Assembly (NCBI GenBank): GCA_963974345.1
Contig: CAXBBW010000003.1
Location: 62,001 to 126,000 of the forward strand
Direction of reading: 5' to 3'
DNA: 64,000 nucleotides
From: RHLJ01 sp963974345
GTDB taxonomy: Bacteria; Bacteroidota; Rhodothermia; Balneolales; Balneolaceae
The notes beneath the pieces were generated by a model. The model was not told where the DNA came from, did no database searches, and saw only the letters and a program-made list of their open reading frames with translations. Every line of letters begins with the position of its first letter. Positions within the stretch are counted from its first letter, which is position 1. Made by a program: the position numbers and the translations under genes. Below, piece by piece: positions 33,964-42,315 of the stretch.

Positions 33964-34959
33964 ATGAAATTCATGCAAACATATATATCCGTCCTTTTTG
34001 TTGTGATCTGCTTGCTTTCTGGCTCTTCTACTTATGCTCAAAGTTTTGGTGAAGACCGAGCTGGAACAGAAGGGTTTCAGTTTACAAAAATTCCTGTTGA
34101 CCCTAGAAGTGCCGCAATGGGTAATTCAAATATGGCTGATGCAATTGATGGCTCAAGTTTATATTGGAATCCTGCGCTAGCTGCTAGATTAACGGGTTCA
34201 AACTTAATGGTAAGTCATACCGCATATTTTACTGGGATTAACCAAGATTACTTTAGCTACGTGCATAAGCTCGGAACCTTTGCAATTGGCGGCTCTCTTC
34301 AATACCTGAATTCAGGTGACATTCAAGAGACTACCGAATTTCAACCATTTGGTACTGGAAGAGTGTTTTCAACTCAACATTTTGCAGTAGGTCTTTCAGG
34401 CGCTCATCAAGTAACAGATCTGTTCAGCTACGGAATCACACTTAAATTTTTAATGGAGAAGATTGAAGAAATAGACTACTCCACAGGCGCAATTGATTTT
34501 GGTTTTTCATATCTCGTTGGTGATACAGGTCTTAGGTTTGCAGTTGGTATTAATAACTTTGGTTTAGAGGCCAACCCTTCTGGAAGTACAGATCGAACTA
34601 ATCTTTCAGGGCGTTCGGAAGTAGAACCTGAAGAGTTTAATTCTCTTCCTACCCGTTTTCATATCGGCGCGGCTTATGATTTAATTGAAAACGATCAGAA
34701 TAAATTGATTGTAACAGGTCAAATTACAAATCCCAGTGATAATGCTGAACAATTTAATATTGGAGCAGAATACTCTTTTATGAAGCAGTTCTTTTTGAGA
34801 ACAGGATATGAATTTGGGATCGAAGAACGTAAAATTCCAAGCCTTGGTGCAGGCGTTGAATTGAAAGTAATGAACAAAGTTTTTAAAGCGGATTATGCCT
34901 ATAGCTTGTACGAAAGATTAGGTGAAATCCATAGAATTGCTATTAGCTTTTCACTATGA
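33964..34959 (+). CDS. PorV/PorQ-family outer membrane protein
   Basis: A 331-residue protein with a signal peptide (Y-A-Q, about 27). It then shows the PorV/PorQ (FadL-like barrel) signature: F-T-K-I-P-V-D-P-R-S-A-A-M-G-N-S-N-M-A-D-A, then S-S-L-Y-W-N-P-A-L-A near 67-77, alternating barrel strands, and a C-terminal I-A-I-S-F-S-L. PorV shuttles T9SS cargo to the sortase and PorQ belongs to the attachment complex. This copy sits immediately after a TonB receptor and in the same locus as two T9SS cargo genes, so a dedicated role with them is plausible but inferred. It overlaps the next gene by 4 bases (ATGA). Confidence 0.85.
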   Translation: MKFMQTYISVLFVVICLLSGSSTYAQSFGEDRAGTEGFQFTKIPVDPRSAAMGNSNMADAIDGSSLYWNPALAARLTGSNLMVSHTAYFTGINQDYFSYVHKLGTFAIGGSLQYLNSGDIQETTEFQPFGTGRVFSTQHFAVGLSGAHQVTDLFSYGITLKFLMEKIEEIDYSTGAIDFGFSYLVGDTGLRFAVGINNFGLEANPSGSTDRTNLSGRSEVEPEEFNSLPTRFHIGAAYDLIENDQNKLIVTGQITNPSDNAEQFNIGAEYSFMKQFFLRTGYEFGIEERKIPSLGAGVELKVMNKVFKADYAYSLYERLGEIHRIAISFSL

Positions 34960-36245
34960 TGAATAAGTTTACATACCTACTACTATTTATTGCTGTACTA
35001 ATTTCAAGTTCAGCTTGTGATGATATTTTTAATTCGAAATCAAATTCTGATACGGATGAAATTTTTGAAGAAGGAAGTATTGATCCAACTTTAGAAAACG
35101 TTGACGGATATGCGCCCGTACTTCCTTTTTGGGGTGGCTTTAATTCCCCTTCGGATATTCATGTTGGTTTCGACGAATTTGTGTATGTAACCGATGAAGA
35201 CGGAGTACATTTACTTGATAGAGCAGATTTATCTCCCCGTATAACAATTCCACTAAGAGGGGCAGTTGCAGTAACCCAAGATAGATTGCTTAACATATAT
35301 GTTGCGGCTAGAATTGATACCGTAATTCAATCACTCAATCCAAATATTACGTGGGATTTGCCGGCAGTTTTTAAAATAAAAAACATGAATGGAGCTGGAC
35401 CAATTCAATATGTTGATACCTTAATTTTTCCATTTGATGATGCCAGTTTAAGTACTTCTGCAGCTCAAAATTCTCGATTGAATAAGACTTCTCCAATTAA
35501 CTATGAAAAAGTAGAGATTACTGGATTAGCTGTACTCGGAGATAATACATTATATGTAACAAGAAGAGGACCATACGAAGAAACATTACAAGTAGGCGCC
35601 CCTGATAATACGGTATTAGAATTCCATAGAATAAGGGTAAATGGTGTTCTAACAAACAAAATGACTAATGTTCGGCAAATTAGAACATTGAGCCCAACAA
35701 TTCCTTCTTTACGAAGTGGAATTGGAATAAGCTCTATTACTACATTTGTAGCTCCACCACAAAGAGATTCTTTTACAGAAGATCGAAGTTTTATTATTAC
35801 TCAGGCAGATACAACTAAAGATATTCCATTTAAGGTACTTTGGATAAATGCAGTTGAAACGGTAGATGGACTTATTTTTCAACAAAATTCAAGCTTACTT
35901 GCACAAGATACTACACAAGCAGATGGCTTTATGTACGAGCCGAATAAATTCTTCCAACCTTCAGATGTTAGTTTTGGAGGAGATGATGATAGTTATATTT
36001 TTATAGTTGATGAAGAATTAAATAAGTTATTTCAGTTTCAGTTAAATGGACAAGAAGGTGTTCCACCCCCAGCAGGTGTTGAGGATCAGGTAAGGCAAAT
36101 TTTAGTTTCATTTGGAAAATTTGGAGCCGGTCCTAAAGAATTCAAAAACCCTAGTGGTGTAGCATATTTCGATCGTATCGTATATGTAGCTGATAAAGGA
36201 AACAACAGGATTTCAAGATTTAAGCTGACCTCAGACTTCGAGTAA
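34956..36245 (+). CDS. Lipoprotein with NHL/beta-propeller-like repeats
   Basis: A 429-residue protein with a lipobox (I-S-S-S-A-C, Cys21) and an acidic Ser/Asp linker. Repeated blade-like motifs follow: F-N-S-P-S-D-I-H-V...Y-V-T-D, F-F-Q-P-S-D-V-S-F...I-F-I-V-D-E, and a classical NHL ending F-G-A-G-P-K-E-F-K-N-P-S-G-V-A...V-Y-V-A-D-K-G-N-N-R-I-S-R-F. NHL propellers bind ligands or proteins and some have lyase activity; no catalytic residues are evident. The start overlaps the porV/Q-like stop (ATGA), so the two are translationally coupled. Probably a cell-surface binding protein of the same system. Confidence 0.78.
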   Translation: MMNKFTYLLLFIAVLISSSACDDIFNSKSNSDTDEIFEEGSIDPTLENVDGYAPVLPFWGGFNSPSDIHVGFDEFVYVTDEDGVHLLDRADLSPRITIPLRGAVAVTQDRLLNIYVAARIDTVIQSLNPNITWDLPAVFKIKNMNGAGPIQYVDTLIFPFDDASLSTSAAQNSRLNKTSPINYEKVEITGLAVLGDNTLYVTRRGPYEETLQVGAPDNTVLEFHRIRVNGVLTNKMTNVRQIRTLSPTIPSLRSGIGISSITTFVAPPQRDSFTEDRSFIITQADTTKDIPFKVLWINAVETVDGLIFQQNSSLLAQDTTQADGFMYEPNKFFQPSDVSFGGDDDSYIFIVDEELNKLFQFQLNGQEGVPPPAGVEDQVRQILVSFGKFGAGPKEFKNPSGVAYFDRIVYVADKGNNRISRFKLTSDFE

Positions 36246-36258
36246 AGGATAAAAGCCT

Positions 36259-37476
36259 ATGAAAAAGCTCTCAGTTCTACTTTTTCTATGTGCTATTTCT
36301 TGTTCAATAGTTGCCCAAAAAGAAACCTCAAAAGTATTACTTATCTCTTTCGATGGTTTCAGAGCTGATTATCTTTCCAAAACCGACACTCCAAATTTTG
36401 ATCGCCTTGCTCAATCTGGAGTACTTGGAGAAGGGTTAATTCCAATTTATCCTTCTAAAACTTTTCCCAACCATTATGCAATTGCTACTGGTTTATATCC
36501 AGAGAATAATGGTTTTATTGCAAACCGAATGTACGATGAAAAACTAGGCTTTTTATTCTCAATGGGAGATCGAGAACAAGTAGAAAATCCAAATTGGTGG
36601 CTAGGAGAACCTATCTGGAATACCGTTGAGAAAGCGGGTAAAAATGCGGGAACTATGTTTTGGGTTGGTTCTGAAGCGCCTATACAAAATATGAGTCCTA
36701 CATTTTGGAAATCTTATGACGGTCGTATGCCAGATGAAGACCGAATCGATTCTGTATTAGCGTGGATGACACTCGATACGGAAAAGGAGATAGATTTTGG
36801 AACACTCTATTTTAGTTTTGTAGATAGTCAAGGTCACCGATATGGAACAGAATCAGATGAGGTGATAGAAGCCATAAAGGAAGCTGATGATCTTGTTGGT
36901 TATTTAATATCAAAATTGGTAGAGAAAAAGCTAATTGATCGAACAAATATTATAATCGTTTCTGATCACGGAATGATGAATGTATCAAAAGAGAGATTAG
37001 TAGTTCTCGATGATTACATAAATACTGAGCATATAGAAATTATTGAAGGCTCTCCTTCTTTAATGATGAATGTTCAAGAGGGAAAGCTCGAGGAAGTTTA
37101 TTCCTCATTAAAAAAGAATGAAACTCACTTCACAGTATTCAAAAAAGATGATATTCCTGAGCGATTCCATATTAAGAACAATCATCGAACTCCTGATTTA
37201 TTACTTGTCACAGAGCTGGGTTATACTATAAATACAAAAGCATTTATTGAAGGAAGAAACAACTATCCCTCTGGTGGTGCTCATGGTTTTGATAATTTGG
37301 AAGAAGAAATGTGGGCTTTATTTATGGCTTCAGGTCCTTCCTTTAAAGAAGGATTTATAATGGAACCATTTGAAAATATTCACCTTTATGAATTAATAAC
37401 TCACCTTTTACAGATTGAGCCAGCTCAAAATGATGGGTCATTTGAAGCTGTATCAAAAATGTTAAAGCAAAAATAA
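36259..37476 (+). CDS. Secreted nucleotide pyrophosphatase/phosphodiesterase (ENPP-like, alkaline phosphatase superfamily)
   Basis: The 405 residues start with a signal peptide (I-V-A-Q, about 20). Metal and catalytic motifs are complete: I-S-F-D-G-F-R-A-D-Y-L (first Asp), Y-P-S-K-T-F-P-N-H-Y-A-I-A-T-G with the Thr nucleophile, V-D-S-Q-G-H near 190 (Asp/His pair), I-V-S-D-H-G-M near 235 (Asp/His pair) and G-G-A-H-G-F-D (last His). Enzymes of this group split nucleotide diphosphates or phosphodiesters, here in the periplasm or outside the cell. It is the last gene of the surface locus, 13 bases after the propeller lipoprotein gene, hinting that nucleotides or a phosphodiester compound are the substrate of the locus. 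Confidence 0.9.
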   Translation: MKKLSVLLFLCAISCSIVAQKETSKVLLISFDGFRADYLSKTDTPNFDRLAQSGVLGEGLIPIYPSKTFPNHYAIATGLYPENNGFIANRMYDEKLGFLFSMGDREQVENPNWWLGEPIWNTVEKAGKNAGTMFWVGSEAPIQNMSPTFWKSYDGRMPDEDRIDSVLAWMTLDTEKEIDFGTLYFSFVDSQGHRYGTESDEVIEAIKEADDLVGYLISKLVEKKLIDRTNIIIVSDHGMMNVSKERLVVLDDYINTEHIEIIEGSPSLMMNVQEGKLEEVYSSLKKNETHFTVFKKDDIPERFHIKNNHRTPDLLLVTELGYTINTKAFIEGRNNYPSGGAHGFDNLEEEMWALFMASGPSFKEGFIMEPFENIHLYELITHLLQIEPAQNDGSFEAVSKMLKQK

Positions 37477-37561
37477 TCTCATTTATTTGGATTGCATCTA
37501 ACTTTCTAGCAAGGGATATTCCAAACAATCAAAAAGAACTTAACTCACTCAAAAAAAGATT

Positions 37562-37897
37562 ATGCCATACGTTGTTACCGAACCATGTATTCAATGTAAA
37601 TATACTAACTGTGCGGCAGTTTGCCCGGTAGATGCCTTTCGTGAAGGGCCAAATTTTCTAGTTATCGACCCAAATGAATGCATCGATTGTGATGCCTGTG
37701 TATCTGAATGTCCGGTTGAAGCAATTTACCCAGACGATGAAGTACCTGATAAATGGGAACAATATATAGAATTAAACGAGCGCCTTTCAGAAACATGGGA
37801 AGACAATATCATCAACGAAACAAAAGATGCTCTTCCAGATGCTGATGAATGGGCGGAAAAAGAAGATAAACTCGGTGACTTAGTAGAAGAGTGGTAA
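37562..37897 (+). CDS. fdxA: 7Fe-type ferredoxin (FdxA-like)
   Basis: A 111-residue protein starting M-P-Y-V-V-T-E-P-C-I-Q-C. Cysteines 9, 12, 17 and 21 (C-x2-C-x4-C-x3-C-P) and the second set in C-I-D-C-D-A-C-V-S-E-C-P-V-E-A-I form the 3Fe-4S/4Fe-4S arrangement of FdxA-type ferredoxins. The acidic C-terminal extension (about 60-111) is also typical. It carries electrons in the cytoplasm; its partners are unknown. Monocistronic by spacing. Confidence 0.93.
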   Translation: MPYVVTEPCIQCKYTNCAAVCPVDAFREGPNFLVIDPNECIDCDACVSECPVEAIYPDDEVPDKWEQYIELNERLSETWEDNIINETKDALPDADEWAEKEDKLGDLVEEW

Positions 37898-37940
37898 TTA
37901 TTTAATTTTTAATGTTGAATTAGTAGTGTTAAATAGATTT

Positions 37941-38022
37941 TCATTTCGAAGGAGCATATCGACTGAGAAATCTTATGGGTCTGTAAAAAGCTTTGTAGAT
38001 TTCTCACATTCGTTCGAAATGA
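37941..38022. repeat. Palindromic dispersed repeat (TCATTTCGAA...TTCGAAATGA)
   Basis: An interrupted inverted repeat: TCATTTCGAA (37941-37950) and GAGAAATCT (37965-37973) are mirrored by AGATTTCTC (37997-38005) and TTCGAAATGA (38013-38022). A degraded half of the same family lies at 57794-57821. Such elements occur between genes in many Bacteroidota; here it fills the gap between the ferredoxin gene and folP and is flanked by A/T-rich words. Confidence 0.8.
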
Positions 38023-38063
38023 CAATTTGCCTTCATTTATCACTTAACATTTAGAATTTATCA

Positions 38064-38894
38064 TTGTCTAACGTAGAGAATATTTCTGTTTTTTTAGTCT
38101 CCAAGCAAGTAATGGGAATTCTCAACGCAACACCTGATTCTTTCAGTGATGGCGGAAGGTTTAATGCAGTCTCGTCAGCATTAGATAGAATCAGCATTAT
38201 GTTGAATGAAGGCGCTTCAATTATTGATATTGGTGGAGAATCAACCCGGCCAAATGCAGAGCCTGTTTCTGAAGAAGAAGAACTAAACCGGGTAATTCCA
38301 ATTCTTGAACAAGCTATTACTACCTTTAAAGAAGCTGTTTTTTCAATCGATACCACAAAATACGAGGTTGCGAAACAAGCGCTTGAACTAGGAGCTCACA
38401 TTGTAAATGATGTAAGTGGATTAGAAAAAGAGCCTAGATTAGCTGATTTATGCGCAGATTATAATGCAACTTATGTGTTAATGCACTCTAAAGGGAACCC
38501 AAAAACCATGCAGAATAATCCTACTTATAACAATGTTGTAAATGAGGTAATCGGTTTTTTTGAAGAAAAAATTACGGTTCTAGAAGCAAAAGGAGTAAAG
38601 AATATTATTTTGGATCCAGGTATTGGATTTGGGAAAACACTAGAACATAATCTTTCTTTGATTGCGAACCTTGACAAAGTCACGAAAATTGGTTTCCCTG
38701 TATTAGTTGGAGTTTCTAGAAAATCGATGATTGGACAAATTTTAGACGGCAGATCTGCAGAGGATCGGCTTGTTGGAACAATCGCGCTTAATTTTCATTC
38801 ACTATTAAAAGGAGCACATATCCTTAGAGTACATGATGTGAAGGAAGCCTCCGATTCAATTCGTATATTCAATGCAATTCAATCTCAATCTTAG
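38064..38894 (+). CDS. folP: Dihydropteroate synthase
   Basis: A 276-residue TIM-barrel enzyme that condenses p-aminobenzoate with dihydropterin pyrophosphate in folate synthesis. Motifs: M-G-I-L-N-A-T-P-D-S-F-S-D-G-G (about 17-31), I-I-D-I-G-G-E-S-T-R-P (about 53-63), S-I-D-T-T-K (about 95-100), N-D-V-S-G-L, I-I-L-D-P-G-I-G-F-G-K-T and a C-terminal R-V-H-D-V. The TTG start places M-S-N about 16 residues before the first core motif; a later start at M17 would trim the first strand. It is followed after 12 bases by cdaA. Confidence 0.95.
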   Translation: MSNVENISVFLVSKQVMGILNATPDSFSDGGRFNAVSSALDRISIMLNEGASIIDIGGESTRPNAEPVSEEEELNRVIPILEQAITTFKEAVFSIDTTKYEVAKQALELGAHIVNDVSGLEKEPRLADLCADYNATYVLMHSKGNPKTMQNNPTYNNVVNEVIGFFEEKITVLEAKGVKNIILDPGIGFGKTLEHNLSLIANLDKVTKIGFPVLVGVSRKSMIGQILDGRSAEDRLVGTIALNFHSLLKGAHILRVHDVKEASDSIRIFNAIQSQS

Positions 38895-38906
38895 ACGGAG
38901 TTTCTC

Positions 38907-39722
38907 TTGATTCCCATTGGGTTTCTTGATTTTAGTATTATGGATTTCATCGAGACGCTGCTTATTGCAGGAGTGTTGGTATATCTATATCAATGGATTA
39001 GAGGAACGTTTGCTATACAAGCAGGAATTGGAATTGTACTTTTAGTGATAGTTAACCTTGTTATTCGTGTTCTTGGTTTTTCAACTATCGATTTTATTTT
39101 AAGTGGAATCATGAATGTTGGGATTCTTGCCGTATTCATCATCTTTCAGCCAGAGATTCGAAAACTATTGTATAGACTAGGAACTAATACTAGTCTCGAT
39201 CGCTTTTTTACGCGCTCAAGTTCTGACGAAATGATCGAAGAAATTATTGATGCAGTTAAGGTTCTTGCGAAGGAAAAAATTGGAGCTTTAATTGTTTTTG
39301 CTCGTACTTCTAATCTTCAGGATATGATTGACGGAGGAGTAGGGATTGATGCTAAAATCAAAAGCGAATTACTCATTACTATTTTTAGAAAAGAAACTCC
39401 GCTACATGATGGCGCTGTAATAATCCGAAATAACAGAATAGTTGCTGCAAGTTGTTATCTCCCGATTTCACAAAACCCAAATATTTCTCAATCTTTTGGA
39501 ACACGTCACCGTGCAGCCGTTGGTATCTCAGAAACTAACAATGTATTTGTGTTGATTGTATCTGAAGAAACAGGTCGGATTTCTATTTCTAGAAATGGTT
39601 CCCTAACAAGTGGACTCACCATTCAAAAACTCCGAGCAGAAATGGAAGAAACATTTGGTACCGAAAAATTCGAAGAAGAAATTGGCTTTAGCTCTTCCCA
39701 AGCTGAGATGAATCTTAAATGA
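38907..39722 (+). CDS. cdaA: Membrane diadenylate cyclase (c-di-AMP synthase)
   Basis: A 271-residue protein with three N-terminal transmembrane helices (about 12-85) and a DAC (DisA_N) domain. The catalytic motifs are intact: L-H-D-G-A-V-I-I (DGA) and G-T-R-H-R-A-A-V-G (RHR). It makes c-di-AMP, which controls potassium and osmotic homeostasis and cell-wall growth. The start is TTG. The pairing folP-cdaA is common in Bacteroidota; the regulator gene cdaR/ybbR is not next to it here. Confidence 0.95.
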   Translation: MIPIGFLDFSIMDFIETLLIAGVLVYLYQWIRGTFAIQAGIGIVLLVIVNLVIRVLGFSTIDFILSGIMNVGILAVFIIFQPEIRKLLYRLGTNTSLDRFFTRSSSDEMIEEIIDAVKVLAKEKIGALIVFARTSNLQDMIDGGVGIDAKIKSELLITIFRKETPLHDGAVIIRNNRIVAASCYLPISQNPNISQSFGTRHRAAVGISETNNVFVLIVSEETGRISISRNGSLTSGLTIQKLRAEMEETFGTEKFEEEIGFSSSQAEMNLK

Positions 39723-39737
39723 TCAATTAGAAATTGT

Positions 39738-40116
39738 TCAATTAAGAATTAGGAATGCTTCCATCTGCGAGGAACGAAGCAGTCTCAGAATTTTAACCTT
39801 TGCTTGAGATCACTTCGCATCGCTCGTGAATGGGATACTAAAAAAGTACCTTAAACAAAGCTGTCATCATGAACTCGTTTCAGTATTTATGGAGGAACCA
39901 GTCTTTAGAAACTTCTTGCTATAACAACGCATTTCTTCCAACAGATGCTGAAATAAATTCAGCATGACAATATAAATGAAAAGAGTTGAAGGTTGAATTT
40001 GATATTTCTCCGATGCTCTGAGTTAGAGCGGAAGGTTACTACATAGAATATCATAACCAGGTCAAACTCAGTTTCTTCACCAATTCTTAATTCTACATTG
40101 CCACATTCTTAATTGA
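39738..40116. repeat. Repeat-filled gap with nested palindromic elements
   Basis: This 436-base gap (39723-40158) holds no gene. It contains nested inverted repeats. An outer A/T pair TCAATTAAGAAT (39738-39749) mirrors ATTCTTAATTGA (40105-40116). A pair GCGAGGAACGAAGCAGTCTC and a reverse GAGATCACTTCGCATCGCTCG-like arm occupies 39766-39827. A GTCAT...GAACTCGTTTCAG element (39863-39886) faces an inverted copy (39944-39968) that itself contains the stem ATGCTGAA/TTCAGCAT. The last family recurs at 57300 and 57646. I saw no cobalamin riboswitch before the mutase. Confidence 0.7.
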
Positions 40117-40167
40117 AGTCGTACATTACAGTTCAGAAAACCGTTTCCAAGAAAGAAAGTGAGTGAT

Positions 40168-42315
40168 ATGGCAAATCAAAAAAATCCACAAAAAGCTAAG
40201 TGGACGGCAAGTGTCGAAAAGGGACTAAAGGGAGAAAAAGCAGAATCATTAAATAGAATGAGCCCTGAAGGAATTGAAATTCAGGCACTGTATGATTCTG
40301 AAGATCTTTCAAAAAGAGATATCGACCCTGGTTATCCTGGGCAGTTTCCATTTACACGTGGACCATATCCAAGTATGTTCACGCAAAGACCTTGGACGGT
40401 TCGGCAATACGCAGGATTTTCAACAGCAGAAGAGTCCAATAAATTTTATCGGCAAGCGCTCGAAAAAGGTCAGAAAGGACTTAGTGTAGCTTTTGACTTA
40501 GCAACGCACCGAGGCTATGATTCCGATCACCCTCGCGTAGTCGGTGATGTCGGTAAAGCTGGCGTTGCGATAGACTCAGTAGAAGACATGAAGATTTTAT
40601 TCGATGGAATTCCATTAGAAAAGATGTCTGTCTCGATGACCATGAACGGAGCGGTTATTCCGGTTTTGGCAGCTTATATAGTAGCCGCAGAAGAACAAGG
40701 TGTTTCTCTAAATCAGCTAAGTGGAACTATTCAGAACGATATTCTTAAAGAATTTATGGTTCGCAATACTTATATCTATCCCCCTCAACAATCCATGAGA
40801 TTGGTTTCGGATATCATAGCATTTACTAGCGAAAAGATGCCAAAGTTTAACTCAATTTCAATATCTGGATATCATATGCAGGAAGCAGGTGCTGACTCTG
40901 CGTTAGAATTGGCGTTCACATTAGCAGATGGAATCGAGTATGTGAAAACAGCCGTTGAAAGTGGATTGGATGTTGATGCTTTTGCCCCAAGACTTTCTTT
41001 CTTCTTCGCAATTGGAATGAACTTCTTGATGGAAGTGAGTAAACTCCGAGCAGCCCGAACGCTTTGGGCAGAATTAATGAAGGAGTATTTTGATCCAAAG
41101 AGTGCTAAATCGATGATGCTTCGTACTCATTGTCAAACTTCCGGCTGGTCTTTAACTGCTCAAGACCCACTCAACAATGTGGTTAGAACTACGATTGAAG
41201 CAATGGCAGCAGTATTAGGAGGAACTCAATCACTCCACACCAATAGTTATGATGAAGCCATTTCTTTACCCACAGATACTTCATCTCGAATTGCAAGAAA
41301 TACTCAAACTATTATCCAAGAAGAAACCGATATAACTCATACCGTTGATCCTTTTGCCGGTTCATATGCGGTAGAGTCTATGACTCATGATTTAAAAAAA
41401 CGCGCTAAAACTATCATCAATGAAGTGATGGAAATGGGAGGAATGGCAAAAGCTATTGAGCAGGGCTACCCCAAACGAAAAATTGAAGAAGCCGCGGCCC
41501 TCAAACAAGCAGGGATTGATAAAGGTGATATCACCATCGTTGGAGTGAATAAGTTTGTAAATGAGAAGGAAGATCCAATTGAGATTTTAGATATCGATAA
41601 TGCTGATGTTAGAGAAAAGCAGATAGCAAGACTGGATTCCATTAAAACAAAACGAGATAATGTAGCAACTAAAAAAGCTTTGATAGCTTTAACAGAAGCC
41701 GCGAAATCGGGTGAAGGGAATATTCTGGAATTAGCTGTAGAAGCAACACGACAACGAGCGACTGTTGGGGAAATATCAACAGCGCTTGAAGTTACGTGGG
41801 GGCGTCACACAGCCACCAATCAAACCATTAGCGGAGTGTACGAAAGCGTGTATAAGAATGATGAGCATTACAAAGAAATAAAGAATAAGATTGAAGAATT
41901 TGCTGAAACAGAAGGTCGTCGCCCAAGAATTTTAGTGGTGAAAATGGGGCAAGATGGGCATGATAGGGGAGCCAAAGTTGTCGCGACAGCATTCGCTGAT
42001 ATGGGTTTTGATGTAGATGTTGGACCTTTATTCTCAACCCCAGATGAGGCTGCAAAACAAGCCATAGAAAATGATGTGCATGTAATTGGAGTTTCAACGT
42101 TAGCTGCTGGACATAAAACCTTGATTCCTGAACTCATCAGTATATTGAAGAAAGAAGAAGCTGGTGATATTGTGATTGTTGCAGGAGGAGTAATTCCAGT
42201 CCAAGATTATGACTTCCTTTATGAAAAAGGAGTTTCTGCAATTTTTGGACCAGGTACGAATATTCCGAAAGCTGCATCAAAAGTAATAGATGAAATTAAG
42301 GCAAAGCGTGCATGA
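40168..42315 (+). CDS. mutB: Methylmalonyl-CoA mutase, large (catalytic) subunit
   Basis: A 715-residue adenosylcobalamin enzyme that interconverts succinyl-CoA and (R)-methylmalonyl-CoA. The N-terminal TIM barrel has G-P-Y-P-S-M-F-T-Q-R-P-W-T-V-R-Q-Y-A-G-F (about 66-85), G-L-S-V-A-F-D-L-A-T-H-R-G-Y-D-S-D and M-T-M-N-G-A-V. The C-terminal B12 domain has G-Q-D-G-H-D-R-G-A-K (DxHxxG cobalt-ligand His). I choose ATG 40168 over GTG 40159 because the AGAAAGAAAG tract is then well spaced. No mutA small subunit precedes it, so it may act alone, as E. coli Sbm does, or pair with a distant subunit. It overlaps meaB by 4 bases. Confidence 0.95.
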   Translation: MANQKNPQKAKWTASVEKGLKGEKAESLNRMSPEGIEIQALYDSEDLSKRDIDPGYPGQFPFTRGPYPSMFTQRPWTVRQYAGFSTAEESNKFYRQALEKGQKGLSVAFDLATHRGYDSDHPRVVGDVGKAGVAIDSVEDMKILFDGIPLEKMSVSMTMNGAVIPVLAAYIVAAEEQGVSLNQLSGTIQNDILKEFMVRNTYIYPPQQSMRLVSDIIAFTSEKMPKFNSISISGYHMQEAGADSALELAFTLADGIEYVKTAVESGLDVDAFAPRLSFFFAIGMNFLMEVSKLRAARTLWAELMKEYFDPKSAKSMMLRTHCQTSGWSLTAQDPLNNVVRTTIEAMAAVLGGTQSLHTNSYDEAISLPTDTSSRIARNTQTIIQEETDITHTVDPFAGSYAVESMTHDLKKRAKTIINEVMEMGGMAKAIEQGYPKRKIEEAAALKQAGIDKGDITIVGVNKFVNEKEDPIEILDIDNADVREKQIARLDSIKTKRDNVATKKALIALTEAAKSGEGNILELAVEATRQRATVGEISTALEVTWGRHTATNQTISGVYESVYKNDEHYKEIKNKIEEFAETEGRRPRILVVKMGQDGHDRGAKVVATAFADMGFDVDVGPLFSTPDEAAKQAIENDVHVIGVSTLAAGHKTLIPELISILKKEEAGDIVIVAGGVIPVQDYDFLYEKGVSAIFGPGTNIPKAASKVIDEIKAKRA

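Noticed and set aside
39723..40158. Cobalamin riboswitch before the B12-dependent mutase
   Set aside because: No B12-box-like sequence or matching multi-stem layout was found; the region is explained by palindromic repeats.
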